64,000 nucleotides of DNA from Streptomyces sp. NBC_01244 (GCF_035987325.1 NZ_CP108488.1:7936001-8000000); one strand, 5' to 3'; positions 40,829 through 50,334 are shown, counted from the first letter of the stretch. A program made the numbers and translations. Notes: a model not told the origin generated them from the sequence alone.

Positions 40829-42652
40829 TCAGGACTGGTAGAGGGCCGCCACCTCCTTGGCGTAGGCCTTCTCTATGGCCCGCCGCTTCAGCTTCAGCGA
40901 GGGCGTGAGCAGCCCCCGTTCCTCGGTGAACTGCTCGGCCAGGACGCGGAACGTGCGGATCGACTCGGCCTGGGAGACCAGGGTGTTGGCCGCCACCACC
41001 GACCGGCGCACCTCCGCCGTCAGATCGGGGTCGAGCACCAGCTCCGCCGCCGTCAGCCGGGGGCGGCCGCGCATCGCCAGCCAGTGCGCGACCCCCTCCA
41101 TGTCCAGGGTGAGCAGGGCCGCGATGTACGGCCGGTCGTTGCCCACCAGGACGCACTGGGAGACCAGTGGGTGCGAGCGGACCCGCTCCTCCAGGGCGGC
41201 CGGGGCCACGCTCTTGCCGTTGGAGGTCACCAGGATCTCCTTCTTGCGCCCCGTGATCGTGAGGTACCCGTCCGCGTCGAGACGCCCCAGGTCCCCCGTC
41301 GCCAGCCAGCCGTCCCGCAGGACGGCCTCCGTGGCGTGCGGGTCGTTCAGGTACCCGGAGAAGACGTGGGCGCCGTACAGCCAGATCTCCCCGTCCTCGG
41401 CGATGTGCACCGTACCGCCGGGGATCGGCTGCCCGACGGTGCCGTACTTGACGGCCCCGGGCGGGTTCGCGGTGGCCGCCGCGCAGGACTCGGTGAGCCC
41501 GTAACCCTCGAAGACCGTCACCCCGGCGCCGTCGAAGAACAGCCCCAGCCGGCGCGACATCGCGGAGCCGCCCGACATGGCGTACCGCACCCGGCCGCCC
41601 AGCGCCTCGCGGACCTTCCCGTACACCAGCTTCTCGAAGAGCTGGTGCTCCATGCGCAGTTTCGCCGAGGGCCCGGGTCCCACGCCGAACGCCTTCTGCT
41701 CGCGGGCCTCCGCGTACCGTACGGCCGTTTCCACCGCCCGGTCGAAGGGCCCCGTCCGGCCCTCGGTCTCGGCCTTGCGGCGGGCGGCGGCGAAGACCTT
41801 CTCGAAGACGTACGGCACCCCGAGCACGAACGTCGGCCGGAACGCGGCGAGGTCCGGCAGCAGTTCGGCCGCCGCCAGCACCGGCTGGTGCCCGAGCTTC
41901 ACCCGGGCGCGGACGGCCGCCACCTCCACCATCCGCCCGAAGACGTGGGCGAGCGGCAGGAACAGCAGGGTGGACGGCTGCTCGCCGGGCCCGGCCTGGA
42001 AGACGGACTCCCAGCGGGTCACCATCGTGTCGGCCTCGAACATGAAGGCGCCGTGGGTCAGCACGCAGCCCTTGGGGCGTCCGGTGGTCCCCGAGGTGTA
42101 GATGACGGTGGCCGTCGCGTCGGGCGTCACGGCGCTCCGGTGGCGGTGCACGACGTCCTCGGCGACCTGCAGTCCGTCCTGGACGAGCCCGTCCACGGCG
42201 CCCGCGTCCAGCTGCCACAGCCGGCGCAGCATCGGCAGCCGCTCGATCACCGACCCGACGGTCATGGCCTGGTCCTCGTCCTCCACCACACAGGCCGTGC
42301 ACGCGGAGTCGTAGAGGATCCAGTGCACCTGCTCGGCGGAGGACGAGGGGTAGACGGGGACCGGCTGGGCGCCGATCGCCCACAGGGCGAAGTCGAAGAG
42401 CGTCCACTCGTACCGGGTACGGGACATGATCGCGACCCGGTCCCCGAAGCGGATGCCCTGCGCCAGCAGCCCCTTGGCGAGCCCGAGCACCTCGGAGGCC
42501 AGCTCGCCCGAGGTCACGTCCCCCCAGACCCCGCCCGACTTGCGGCCGAGCACGACCCGGCCGGGGTCCTCGCGTGCGTGCAGGAAGACGGCGTCGGCCA
42601 GGCCGCCGACGGGCGAGCCCGTGACGACCGGCGGGACGGTGATCTCGTGCAA
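40829..42652 (-). CDS. AMP-dependent long-chain acyl-CoA synthetase
   Basis: The 607-residue enzyme adenylates a fatty acid and transfers it to CoA. The P-loop is TATVIYTSGTTGRPKGCVLT, followed by YAMSGGSAMSRRLGLFFDGA, the A5 motif VFEGYGLTESCAA and the C-terminal WLATGDLGRLDADGYLTITG plus GRKKEILVTSNGKSVAP. TTG 42652 is chosen because HEITVPPVV aligns with the start of FadD15-like proteins and GGAGAGGAG precedes it; a GTG 20 codons upstream with GGAGG at longer spacing is the alternative. It is adjacent to the ABC uptake operon, whose promoter lies beyond its stop. Confidence 0.9.
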   Translation of the reverse strand: MHEITVPPVVTGSPVGGLADAVFLHAREDPGRVVLGRKSGGVWGDVTSGELASEVLGLAKGLLAQGIRFGDRVAIMSRTRYEWTLFDFALWAIGAQPVPVYPSSSAEQVHWILYDSACTACVVEDEDQAMTVGSVIERLPMLRRLWQLDAGAVDGLVQDGLQVAEDVVHRHRSAVTPDATATVIYTSGTTGRPKGCVLTHGAFMFEADTMVTRWESVFQAGPGEQPSTLLFLPLAHVFGRMVEVAAVRARVKLGHQPVLAAAELLPDLAAFRPTFVLGVPYVFEKVFAAARRKAETEGRTGPFDRAVETAVRYAEAREQKAFGVGPGPSAKLRMEHQLFEKLVYGKVREALGGRVRYAMSGGSAMSRRLGLFFDGAGVTVFEGYGLTESCAAATANPPGAVKYGTVGQPIPGGTVHIAEDGEIWLYGAHVFSGYLNDPHATEAVLRDGWLATGDLGRLDADGYLTITGRKKEILVTSNGKSVAPAALEERVRSHPLVSQCVLVGNDRPYIAALLTLDMEGVAHWLAMRGRPRLTAAELVLDPDLTAEVRRSVVAANTLVSQAESIRTFRVLAEQFTEERGLLTPSLKLKRRAIEKAYAKEVAALYQS

Positions 42653-42764
42653 GGCCCGCTCCTCTCCGTACGGCGCGGCGACGCTATCCCACGCCCAACC
42701 GCCGGTGATCACGGAAGGGAGACCTCCACAAGACCTCCCCAGCGGTGCGTTCAGGCGGTGCGAT

Positions 42765-43424
42765 TCAGGACGTGCCCTGGGCCGTGACCACGGAGAGGTT
42801 GAAGTCCACCGGGCCGAGCACCCCGTAGAGGCGCAGCCAGAGCGCCATCAGAGCTTCGGTGGCCCGGGCGCTCGACAGGTCGCCGAGATCGGTGATCTGC
42901 CCGGGCGCCCAGCCGAAGGAGCGCAGGAGCGCCGTGGTCTCGGCCTTGGCACCGGCGTCGTCGCCGCTCACGAACACGGTGTGGTGGCCGGGCACCCGGC
43001 CGGGCTCGACCATGACGGCGTTGTTCATGGTGTTGAGCGTCTTGACGATCCGCGCCTCGGGGAAGGCCTTCTGGAGCTGCTCGGCGACGCTGCGGCCGTC
43101 CGGGGTGACCACCTTCGGCGGGAACCCCTCGGAGAAGTCCAGCGCGTTGGAGACGTCGACGACGGTCTTCCCCCGGAGGTTGCCGGCCCCGGCGGCCTCC
43201 AGTACGGCGAGCGAGACCAGTCCGCCGGTGGCGTTGACGACGAGCTCGGCGGAGGTGGCGGCCTCGGCGAAGGTTCCGTGGGCGCCACCCGTCCCGGCGG
43301 CCCACCGCACGGCATCGGCGTTGTCCGCCGTGCGGGACCCCATCGTGACCTGGTGTCCGACCGAGAGCAGCTTCCCCGCCAGCCGCTGCCCGACCTCACC
43401 GGTCCCCAGTACCGCGATCTTCAT
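42765..43424 (-). CDS. NADP-binding reductase, F420-dependent NADP reductase-like
   Basis: The 219-residue protein begins with the Rossmann motif MKIAVLGTGEVGQRLAGKLL, then VTMGSRTADNADAV, VNATGGLVSLAVLEAAG and VDVSNALDF. It matches the NADP_F420_oxidored domain. Members transfer hydride between NADP(H) and F420 or flavin; a specific substrate cannot be assigned. The ATG follows an AGGGGGA Shine-Dalgarno. The frame continues upstream into the GC-rich repeat region, which I regard as non-coding. Confidence 0.87.
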   Translation of the reverse strand: MKIAVLGTGEVGQRLAGKLLSVGHQVTMGSRTADNADAVRWAAGTGGAHGTFAEAATSAELVVNATGGLVSLAVLEAAGAGNLRGKTVVDVSNALDFSEGFPPKVVTPDGRSVAEQLQKAFPEARIVKTLNTMNNAVMVEPGRVPGHHTVFVSGDDAGAKAETTALLRSFGWAPGQITDLGDLSSARATEALMALWLRLYGVLGPVDFNLSVVTAQGTS

Positions 43425-43774
43425 GCGCGTCCCCCTGCTCGTTCTGGTCGTGCCGTACGAATTCCCGCCGGAGCGCGACCGGTTGGCGTACGCAGACCAT
43501 AAACGCACGGCGCCGCGAACGGCAGCGCATTCGGCCCGCCGGGGCGTCCTGATTCCCAGGTCAGGGGGCCGCGGGGCGGCGGGGCGGCGGGGCGGCCTCG
43601 GCCGCGATGTTCCCGATCGCCCCGAGCTGCTCGGCCACAGCGTGCGGGCGCCCCGCCCCGCCCCGGGCCGTCGACGACGCTCACCCCGGTGGGCGCGGCG
43701 CCGCGGAGGGACCGCCGAGGGCCGGCCCGCCACGGCCGAGGGGCTCCCGCGTGGGCGCGTACCCTGCGGGGCCG

Positions 43775-43850
43775 GTCCCCTACCCGCCCTTCCACCGTTC
43801 CCCGGGCTCCGCCCGGACCCGGTCCTCAATCGCCGGACGGCTGGAAATCC
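43775..43850. repeat. Copy of the dispersed GC-rich intergenic repeat
   Basis: The first 26 bases are identical to 11754-11779. They are followed by CGGGCTCCGCCCGGACC and CAATCGCCGGACGGCTGG, the same order of modules as in the other copies. Confidence 0.7.
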
Positions 43851-43869
43851 CCCGGCGACACCGCCCGGG

Positions 43870-44035
43870 GCCCCGGCCCTCGGCCCCGGCCTCCGGCCCC
43901 CGGCCTCCGGCCTCCGGCCTCCGGCCCCCGGCCTCCGGCCTCCGGCCCCCGGCCTCCGGCCCCCGGCCCCCGGCCCCCGGCCCCCGGCCCCCGGCCCCCG
44001 GCCCCCGGCCCCCGGCCCTCGGCCCCGGCCTCCGG
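43870..44035. repeat. 7-bp tandem repeat array
   Basis: The units CGGCCTC and CGGCCCC are repeated head to tail for about 165 bases, over twenty units, with nearly pure GGCCCCC copies in the right half. The two variants alternate without a fixed higher order. Confidence 0.8.
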
Positions 44036-44187
44036 CCTCGGCACCTTGCCCGGCCCCGGCTCGTGGCCCCGGATCTTGGCTGGGTGCCCCCGCCTCCGGC
44101 GGCGTGGTCCTGCCCCGCCTGTGCGGCTCCCCGCGTCTTGCGCGCGGCCCTGGCTGCGAAGCCATGCCCCCAGGCTGCGCGAGCCCC

Positions 44188-45063
44188 CTACGCGGTTCGG
44201 GTCAGGCGGTCCGCGCCCGACAGGATGGCTGCGGCCAGGGCTTCCGCGGCGGCCGAGCCGCGGGGGCCGCGCAGGAGTGCGAACTCCACCGTGCCGAGGT
44301 CCGGCAGGCCGTTGACCCGGACCAGGCCCGGCGGGATCAGCCCGCGCGTATGCGCCATCACGCCGAGCCCCGCACGCGCCGCCGCGATCAGGCCGCTCAG
44401 GCTGCCGCTCGTACAGGCGATCCGCCACGGCCGCCCGTCGGCCTGCAACACGTCCAGCGCCCGGGCCCGCGTGATCCCCGGCGGCGGGAAGACGATCAGC
44501 GGGACCGGCCGGTCCGGGTCCACCCGCAGCCCCTCCGCCCCGATCCACACCATCCGGTCCCGCCACACCAGCCGTCCCCGCTCGTCGCCGTCCCCGCGCC
44601 GCTTGGCGAGTACGAGGTCCAGCCGGCCAGCGTCCAGCCGCTCGTGCAGGGTTCCCGACAGCTCCACGGACAGCTCCAGCTCCACCTCCGGGTGCTCGTG
44701 CCGGAAGGCCTCCAGGATCTCCGGCAGCCGGGTCAGCACGAAGTCCTCCGAGGCGCCGAAGCGCAGCCGGCCCCGGATCCGCGTCCCCGCGAAGAAGGCC
44801 GCCGCGCGCTCGTTGGCCTCCAGGATCGAGCGGGCGAAACCGAGCAGCGCCTCGCCGTCCTCGGTGAGCTCCACGCTGTGCGTGTCGCGCAGGAAGAGGG
44901 GCCGGCCCGTGGCCTCCTCCAGCCGGCGCACGTGCTGGCTGACCGTGGACTGGCGCACGCCGAGCCGGGCGGCGGCCTGCGTGAAGCTCAGGGTCTGGGC
45001 GACGGTGAGGAAGGTGCGCAGCTGAACGGGGTCGTACACACCGCTCACCCTACTCCCGCTCAT
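44188..45063 (-). CDS. LysR-family transcriptional regulator
   Basis: The 291-residue protein has the N-terminal LysR helix-turn-helix LRTFLTVAQTLSFTQAAARL, then GVRQSTVSQHVRRLEEATGR and FLRDTHSVELTEDG. The C-terminal substrate-binding domain runs from about residue 95 (RLRFGASEDFVLTRLPEILE). It is divergent from the bile-acid-symporter-like gene across 154 bases, the usual arrangement for LysR regulators and their targets. GTGATCAC lies next to its start. Confidence 0.9.
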   Translation of the reverse strand: MSGSRVSGVYDPVQLRTFLTVAQTLSFTQAAARLGVRQSTVSQHVRRLEEATGRPLFLRDTHSVELTEDGEALLGFARSILEANERAAAFFAGTRIRGRLRFGASEDFVLTRLPEILEAFRHEHPEVELELSVELSGTLHERLDAGRLDLVLAKRRGDGDERGRLVWRDRMVWIGAEGLRVDPDRPVPLIVFPPPGITRARALDVLQADGRPWRIACTSGSLSGLIAAARAGLGVMAHTRGLIPPGLVRVNGLPDLGTVEFALLRGPRGSAAAEALAAAILSGADRLTRTA

Positions 45064-45071
45064 CGCGTTCC

Positions 45072-45113
45072 GTGATCACAGTGAGAGCGGTGTACGGGTT
45101 TCCCGATCACCAG
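45072..45113. promoter_or_regulatory. Candidate LysR binding region
   Basis: The palindrome GTGATCAC (45072-45079) and a partial copy CGATCACCAG (45104-45113) lie in the divergent promoter region, about 32 bases apart. LysR proteins often bind two such sites. Confidence 0.35.
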
Positions 45114-45217
45114 TCGCCCCCGAGAATGAAAATGAAGGGGAACTCGTCGAGTGCCGTCGAGTCCCGTACCGCCCTTCCCTGCCCCGCCCCGTCCCGCCCT
45201 CCCGCCGACCCCAGCAA

Positions 45218-46354
45218 GTGAGCATCCGCATGCGCCGCCCGCACCTTCCCGCCCGGCTCCCCGTGGACCCGTTCATCATGGGTCTGCTCGCCACCGTCGG
45301 CCTCGCCGCCCTGCTGCCCGCCCGCGGCGCGGCCGCCTCCGTGGCCGAGGCCGCCTCCACCGCGGCGGTGGCCCTGCTCTTCTTCCTCTACGGCGCCCGG
45401 CTCTCCACCCGCGAGGCCCTCGACGGAATGCGCCACTGGCGGCTCCACCTCACCGTGCTCGCCTCCACCTTCCTCCTCTTCCCCCTCCTGGGCCTCGCCG
45501 CGCACGCCCTGGTCCCCGGCGTCCTCACGCCGCCGCTCTACAGCGGCCTGCTCTTCCTCTGCCTGGTGCCCTCCACCATCCAGTCCTCCATCGCCTTCAC
45601 CTCGATCGCCCGCGGCAACGTCCCCGCCGCGATCTGCGCGGGCTCCTTCTCCAGCCTCATCGGCATCTTCCTGACCCCCCTCCTCGCCGCGGGCCTGCTC
45701 GGCAACAGCGCGGGCGGCTTCTCCCTCGACTCGCTGGTGAAGATCGTCCTCCAGCTGCTCCTGCCCTTCCTCCTCGGCCAGGCCCTGCGCTCCTGGGTGG
45801 GCGGCTTCCTCGTCCGCAACAAGAAGGTCCTCGGCTACGTCGACCGCGGCTCGATCCTGCTCGTCGTCTACACCGCCTTCAGCGCGGGCATGGTCGCCGG
45901 GATCTGGCGCCAGGTCAGCTTCCCGCGCCTCGGCGGGCTGATGGCGGTGGAGGCGGTCATCCTCGCCGTGATGCTGACGGTCACCTGGTACGGGGCCAAG
46001 CGCCTCGGCTTCACCCGCGAGGACCGGATCGCCATCCAGTTCGCGGGGTCGAAGAAGAGCCTGGCCGCCGGACTCCCCATGGCCAGCGTCCTGTTCGGCG
46101 CCCAGGCGAGCCTCGCCGTGCTCCCGCTCATGCTCTTCCACCAGATGCAGCTGATGGTCTGCGCGGTACTGGCCCGCCGCCGCGCGCGGGACCCGCAGGC
46201 TCCCCACGACCCGCAGACCCCTCACGACCCGCAGCCCCCCCAGGACCCGCAGGCCGCGGAAGCCCCGCAGGCCCCGGAACAGCACGAACGCGCCGCCGGG
46301 CATGTGGCGGAGGTCTCGCACACCCCCCAACACCCGGTCCTGCAGGCCCGGTAA
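45218..46354 (+). CDS. Bile acid:sodium symporter-family transporter (YfeH-like)
   Basis: The 378-residue protein has about ten hydrophobic helices, starting FIMGLLATVGLAALLPARG. The SBF-like motif GLLFLCLVPSTIQSSIAFTS is visible at about residues 108-127. The soluble C-terminal tail (about 330-375) is a DPQxPHDPQ-type repeat (HDPQTPHDPQPPQDPQAAEA), odd for a carrier. GTG 45218 or ATG 45230 may start it; neither has a clear Shine-Dalgarno. Divergent LysR is the likely regulator. The substrate is an organic anion, not necessarily a bile acid. Confidence 0.82.
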   Translation: MSIRMRRPHLPARLPVDPFIMGLLATVGLAALLPARGAAASVAEAASTAAVALLFFLYGARLSTREALDGMRHWRLHLTVLASTFLLFPLLGLAAHALVPGVLTPPLYSGLLFLCLVPSTIQSSIAFTSIARGNVPAAICAGSFSSLIGIFLTPLLAAGLLGNSAGGFSLDSLVKIVLQLLLPFLLGQALRSWVGGFLVRNKKVLGYVDRGSILLVVYTAFSAGMVAGIWRQVSFPRLGGLMAVEAVILAVMLTVTWYGAKRLGFTREDRIAIQFAGSKKSLAAGLPMASVLFGAQASLAVLPLMLFHQMQLMVCAVLARRRARDPQAPHDPQTPHDPQPPQDPQAAEAPQAPEQHERAAGHVAEVSHTPQHPVLQAR

Positions 46355-46363
46355 CGTGCGGCG

Positions 46364-46795
46364 GTGACCTGGATACGCCCGCTCTCCGCCCACGCCCCGC
46401 GCCCCTGCACCCTGGTGGTCTGCCGGGGCTGCTGCTGCGGCGACCCCCGCAAGAACCCCGGCACCGACCACGCGGGACAACTGGCCCGGCTGAACGAGGC
46501 CGCGGTGGCCTCCGGCGGGCGCCTGGCCGTCCGTACGAGCGACTGCCTCGGCCCATGCGCGCAGGCCAACGTGATCGTGGTCCAGCCCACCACGGAGGCC
46601 CGCCGCCGGGGCGCCCGCGCGGTCTGGTTCGGCTGGGCCCTGGACGACACCGCCACCGACGAGGTCATCGCCTGGGCCGAAGCGGGCGGCCCCGGAGTCA
46701 CCCCGCTCCCGGCGACCCTCGACCTCCACCGCATCGATCCACCGGATCCGAAGCCGGCCGAGCCCGCCTCCCGCCGCGGCCGCCGCAAGCGCTGA
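46364..46795 (+). CDS. Thioredoxin-like (2Fe-2S) ferredoxin-domain protein
   Basis: The 143-residue protein contains the four-cysteine pattern of thioredoxin-fold [2Fe-2S] ferredoxins: CTLVVCRGCCCGDPRKNPGT and VRTSDCLGPCAQANVIVVQP. The extra adjacent cysteines (CRGCCCG) are unusual for the group. It carries electrons or senses redox state, but its partner is unknown. GTG 46364 starts 9 bases after the transporter stop, so co-transcription is likely. There is a basic Lys/Arg tail. Confidence 0.8.
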   Translation: MTWIRPLSAHAPRPCTLVVCRGCCCGDPRKNPGTDHAGQLARLNEAAVASGGRLAVRTSDCLGPCAQANVIVVQPTTEARRRGARAVWFGWALDDTATDEVIAWAEAGGPGVTPLPATLDLHRIDPPDPKPAEPASRRGRRKR

Positions 46796-46847
46796 TCGGG
46801 GCGCCGTAAGGGCGGAGGGGGTCCGGGGGCGGAAAGCGTTAGGGCGA

Positions 46848-46871
46848 GGAAATGTCCGCTTCTTCTACGTT
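46848..46871 (+). promoter_or_regulatory. Possible ECF-sigma promoter
   Basis: GGAAAT (46848-46853) and CGTT (46868-46871), separated by about 15 bases, resemble the GGAAC...CGTT pattern of extracytoplasmic-function sigma promoters. They lie 44 bases before the start of the small secreted protein gene. Confidence 0.35.
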
Positions 46872-46914
46872 CTGGGTGTCAGCAAGAAACCCGCGAACCA
46901 CCAGGGAGCCCCTC

Positions 46915-47190
46915 ATGAAGCTCAGCAAGCGCATCGCCGCCGTCTCCGCCGCCGCCCTGCTCGGCACGCTGGCCCTCGGCGGGGCCGCCCACGCCGCGGA
47001 CAACGGCGGTGGCGCTGCCAAGGGGGGCGGCGGATCCTCCTACAGCCACACGATCGAAGCCCCGGCGGGCACCCCGCACAAGGCCGCCCAGAAGGTCCGC
47101 CCCGCGTCGAAGGACAACCCGTACAGCCAGACCATCGAGGCCCCGGCGGGCACCGAGCACACCGGCGCGGGGGTCATGGCGGACAAGTGA
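46915..47190 (+). CDS. Small secreted protein with duplicated TIEAPAGT motif
   Basis: The 91-residue protein has a clear Sec signal (KLSKRIAAVSAAALLGTLAL, cleavage after AHA at residue 27), leaving a 64-residue mature peptide. The mature part has YSHTIEAPAGTPH (43-55) and YSQTIEAPAGTEH (70-82), two 13-residue copies spaced 27 residues apart. It has no cysteine in the mature form. I do not recognise a family. ATG 46915 follows GGGAG. The preceding ferredoxin gene ends 119 bases upstream, so it is likely a separate unit. Confidence 0.75.
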   Translation: MKLSKRIAAVSAAALLGTLALGGAAHAADNGGGAAKGGGGSSYSHTIEAPAGTPHKAAQKVRPASKDNPYSQTIEAPAGTEHTGAGVMADK

Positions 47191-47241
47191 CCCGTGCGGG
47201 GGCGGGGGCGGTGGCGGAAGCAGCCGCGCCGCCCCCGCCGC

Positions 47242-48075
47242 TCACGCCGTCAGGTCGATCCGTTCCTCGCCCGCGTAGATGTTCATGTCCCCGTCCCGCA
47301 GGAACCCGACCAGCGTCAGCCCCGACTCCAGCGCCAGGTCCACCGCGAGCGAGGACGGAGCGGAAACGGCCGCCAGCACGGGGATGCCCGCCATCACCGC
47401 CTTCTGCGCCAGCTCGAAGGAAGCCCGCCCCGACACCAGCAGCACCGAACCCGCCAGCGGCAGCCGGCCGGCTTGCAGAGCCCGCCCGACGATCTTGTCC
47501 ACCGCGTTGTGCCGGCCCACGTCCTCCCGTACGTCGATCAGCTCGCCCCCCGCCGAGAACAGCCCGGCGCCGTGCAGGGCGCCCGTGCGCTCGAAGACCT
47601 TCTGCTCCGCGCGCAGCCGGTCCGGCAGCTCCCCGAGGAGCCGCGCGCCCACCCGTACGGGATCGTCCGCGAGCCCCGGGAACCGGGTCGCGGTGCGCAC
47701 CGCGTCCAGGCTGGCCTTCCCGCACAGGCCGCACGAGGAGGTGGTGTAGACGTTCCGCTCCAGCGTGATGTCCGGCACCGGAACTCCGGCGGCGAGCTGT
47801 ACGTTCACCACGTTGTAGGTGTTCGTTCCGTCCTCGGCGGCGCCCTCGCAGTAGGTCACGGCCCGGACGTCCGAGGCCGAGGCGAGCACTCCCTCGCTGG
47901 CCAGGAAACCCACGGCCAGCGCGAAATCGTCACCCGGCGTGCGCATCGTGATGGCCAGCGGTTTGCCGTTCAGCCGTATCTCCAGCGGCTCTTCGGCCAC
48001 CAGCGTGTCCGCCCGGGCCCCTGCCACGCCGCCCCGGATCCGGACGACGCGACGGCGTTCGGTGACCCGTCCCAT
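47242..48075 (-). CDS. fdhD: Formate dehydrogenase accessory sulfurtransferase FdhD
   Basis: FdhD transfers sulfur from IscS to the molybdenum cofactor of formate dehydrogenase. The 277-residue protein has the essential two-cysteine loop in [36 protein letters not shown] near the N terminus, and [13 protein letters not shown] plus [23 protein letters not shown] 48075 gives a normal length; the frame is open further but without homology. No formate dehydrogenase gene lies within the window. It is divergent from the fabH-like gene. Confidence 0.93.
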   Translation of the reverse strand: MGRVTERRRVVRIRGGVAGARADTLVAEEPLEIRLNGKPLAITMRTPGDDFALAVGFLASEGVLASASDVRAVTYCEGAAEDGTNTYNVVNVQLAAGVPVPDITLERNVYTTSSCGLCGKASLDAVRTATRFPGLADDPVRVGARLLGELPDRLRAEQKVFERTGALHGAGLFSAGGELIDVREDVGRHNAVDKIVGRALQAGRLPLAGSVLLVSGRASFELAQKAVMAGIPVLAAVSAPSSLAVDLALESGLTLVGFLRDGDMNIYAGEERIDLTA

Positions 48076-48289
48076 GTGATCAGTCCACCCGTTCTGTCGT
48101 CGACCGGCTTTTCCCATGCCGGGAGCATCCATTCTCCAGGATCCGCGCCGGGCACCTTCCCCGGCTGGAGGACCCTCGGGAAGCTCCAAATTCCGGGCAC
48201 TGAATCCTGTCGGGTCACGCGCCCTTGTACCCATCAGTAGCAGGCAAAGCTGGTAAATCCTGACTGCCTTACAAGGGGGGACCCCGCCC

Positions 48290-49231
48290 ATGACCGGTTC
48301 ACGCGTGGTGGCGCTAGGGCACTACCAACCCTCGAAGGTGATCACCAACGAGGACCTCGCCGCCATGGTGGACACCAACGACGAGTGGATCCGGTCCCGC
48401 GTCGGGATCAAGACCCGGCACATGGCCGGACCCGACGAGCCGGTCGACGAGCTGGCCTACCAGGCCGCAGGCAAGGCACTCGCGAGCGCCGGTCTGACCC
48501 CGGACGACATCGACCTCGTCCTCGTCGCCACCTCCACCGCGATCGACCGTTCCCCGAACATGGCCGCCCGCGTCGCGGCCAAGCTCGGCATGGGCTCCAG
48601 CCCCGCCGTGATGGACATCAACGTCGTCTGCTCGGGCTTCACCCACGCCCTGGCCACCGCCGACCACGCGATCCGGGCCGGCGCCGCCACCCGGGCACTG
48701 GTCATCGGAGCCGACAAGATGACCGAGATCACCGACTGGACCGACCGCACCACCTGCGTCCTGACCGGCGACGGCGCCGGCGCGGCCGTGGTCGAGGCCT
48801 GCGAGGAGCCCGGCATCGGCCCGGTCCTGTGGGGCTCCGTCCCCTCGATGGGCAACGCGGTCCGCATCGAGGGCTCGCCGCCGGTCTTCGCCCAGGAGGG
48901 CCAGTCCGTCTACCGCTGGACCACCAGCCAGCTCCCGCCGCTCGCCCGCAAGGTCTGCGAGAAGGCCGGTATCACCCCCGAGGACCTGGCCGCGGTCGTC
49001 CTCCACCAGGCGAACCTGCGGATCATCGAGCCGCTCGCCGCGAAGATCGGCGCCGTCAACGCCGTCGTCGCCCGCGATGTGGTCGACTCCGGCAACACCT
49101 CGGCCGCCTCCATCCCGATGGCCCTGTCCAAGCTGGTCGAGCGCGGCGAGATCCCCTCCGGGGCGCCCGTCCTCCTCTTCGGCTTCGGCGGAAACCTCTC
49201 CTACGCGGGCCAGGTCATCAGCTGCCCGTGA
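48290..49231 (+). CDS. Beta-ketoacyl-ACP synthase III (FabH-like)
   Basis: The 313-residue condensing enzyme has the catalytic Cys in [16 protein letters not shown], His in [15 protein letters not shown] and Asn in [15 protein letters not shown], and ends with [14 protein letters not shown]. These are the KAS III triad. Such enzymes start fatty acid synthesis from acyl-CoA and malonyl-ACP. The location beside fdhD rather than in a fab cluster suggests a stand-alone or secondary KAS III. AAGGGGGGA precedes the ATG. Its 3' end overlaps the convergent LtrA-like remnant by 14 nt. Confidence 0.9.
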   Translation: MTGSRVVALGHYQPSKVITNEDLAAMVDTNDEWIRSRVGIKTRHMAGPDEPVDELAYQAAGKALASAGLTPDDIDLVLVATSTAIDRSPNMAARVAAKLGMGSSPAVMDINVVCSGFTHALATADHAIRAGAATRALVIGADKMTEITDWTDRTTCVLTGDGAGAAVVEACEEPGIGPVLWGSVPSMGNAVRIEGSPPVFAQEGQSVYRWTTSQLPPLARKVCEKAGITPEDLAAVVLHQANLRIIEPLAAKIGAVNAVVARDVVDSGNTSAASIPMALSKLVERGEIPSGAPVLLFGFGGNLSYAGQVISCP

Positions 49232-50195
49232 CGCCCGGGCCGGAGCCCGCGGCGGTCCCCGTCGCAGGTTCGGCCCCGGGTTCGCCCGCGGGTTCGTCCG
49301 TGGGCCCGGCCCCGGTCGGGCCCGTGTCCGGGCCGGTGGCGCGGGATTCCGCCGCCAGCGCGCCCACGAGCACCAGGACCAGCGCGGTCAGCTGCCAGGC
49401 CGCGCCGATCCGCGTGCCCGCCGCGGCCGTGGCCAGTACGGGCACCACCGCGAGCGCGCGGAACCGTACCGGCCGGATCCCCAGCACCAGCCGGAAGGCG
49501 ACGTCCCCGGCCAGATAGCAGGCGACCCCGCCCGCGAGCGCGAGGGCGGGCCCGGCCGGCAGCTGCTCGCCCAGGTGCCCGATGCTCTTCTTCACGCCCG
49601 CCGAGAAGGCCGCGATGCCCAGCAGCATCGGGATGAAGCAGTAGTAGTACGCGCGCAGCGCCAGCTTGAAACGCCGGTCCGGGGGACAGTCGGCGAAGAC
49701 GTGCTCGGCGCGCCCCTCGTCGCGTACGAAGTACATCCACCACAGCGCGGCCCCGACGGCCAGTGTCAGGAACGCGCCGACGATGATCCCGAAGGTCAGC
49801 GGCAGCGAGCCCACGCCGATGCCGACCGCGATGACCGACTCACCGAACACGATGATCAGCAGCAGCCCGTGCCGTTCCACGAAGTGCGCGGCGCCGATCC
49901 CGCCGAGCTGGTCCTCCACCGTCGCCCCCGCGGCCGCGTCGGGCCCGGAGGCCGCTGCCCGCCGCGAGATGGCGGGCGTGACGAACTGGAACAGCAGCGC
50001 CAGCCCCCACAGCCCGAGGGCCGCCGCCCCGTCGAACAGCCCGGCGGCCGTCACCGACAGTGCGGACAGCGCGTTCGGCAGCGCGAACCACAACACCCCG
50101 CGCCCGTGGGCCTGGCTGTACAGCGAGCTGTGGGTGATCACGCCGACCAGGTAGCCGAGCACGAAGGCGACCCCGCCGCCCGTGTCCAGCCGGTA
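49218..50195 (-). pseudogene. LtrA-like membrane protein, N-terminally truncated
   Basis: The frame encodes the C-terminal two thirds of an LtrA-family (low-temperature-requirement A) protein: EDQLGGIGAAHFVERHGLLL, IVFGESVIAVGIGVGSLPLT, FIMGLLLGI-type helices and FKLALRAYYYCFIPMLLGIA. The conserved N-terminal segment with ELFFDLVFVFA is missing, and an in-frame TGA lies at 50196-50198. No ordinary start with a Shine-Dalgarno is seen; GTG 50162 gives a protein lacking the first helices. It is best read as a remnant. Confidence 0.65.
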
Positions 50196-50334
50196 TCAGC
50201 ATCCGGGAGCCCCCCGGCGCCCTGCCGCGCGACCTGAGGGGTAGGCCGATCCCGCCCGGTGGGCTGATGGATCCGCGGCCGGAGCGCCGGAGGATGGAAC
50301 GACGCAAACGGAGAACCACGGGAGAAAACGCAGC

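Larger units (their letters stand above)
43425..44187. other. Gene-free region of 760 bases rich in repeats
   Basis: The stretch between the reductase start and the LysR stop holds upstream sequence of the reductase, a copy of the GC-rich intergenic repeat (43775-43850) and a long 7-bp tandem array (about 43870-44035). Long open frames run through it, but their Gly/Pro/Ala-only translations follow from the repeat and are not supported as proteins. Confidence 0.7.

Noticed and set aside
43607..45025. Long plus-strand open frames rich in Pro/Ala/Arg across the 43.4-45.0 kb region.
   Set aside because: They follow from GC-rich 7-bp repeats and from the shadow of the minus-strand LysR gene; there is no start signal or domain.
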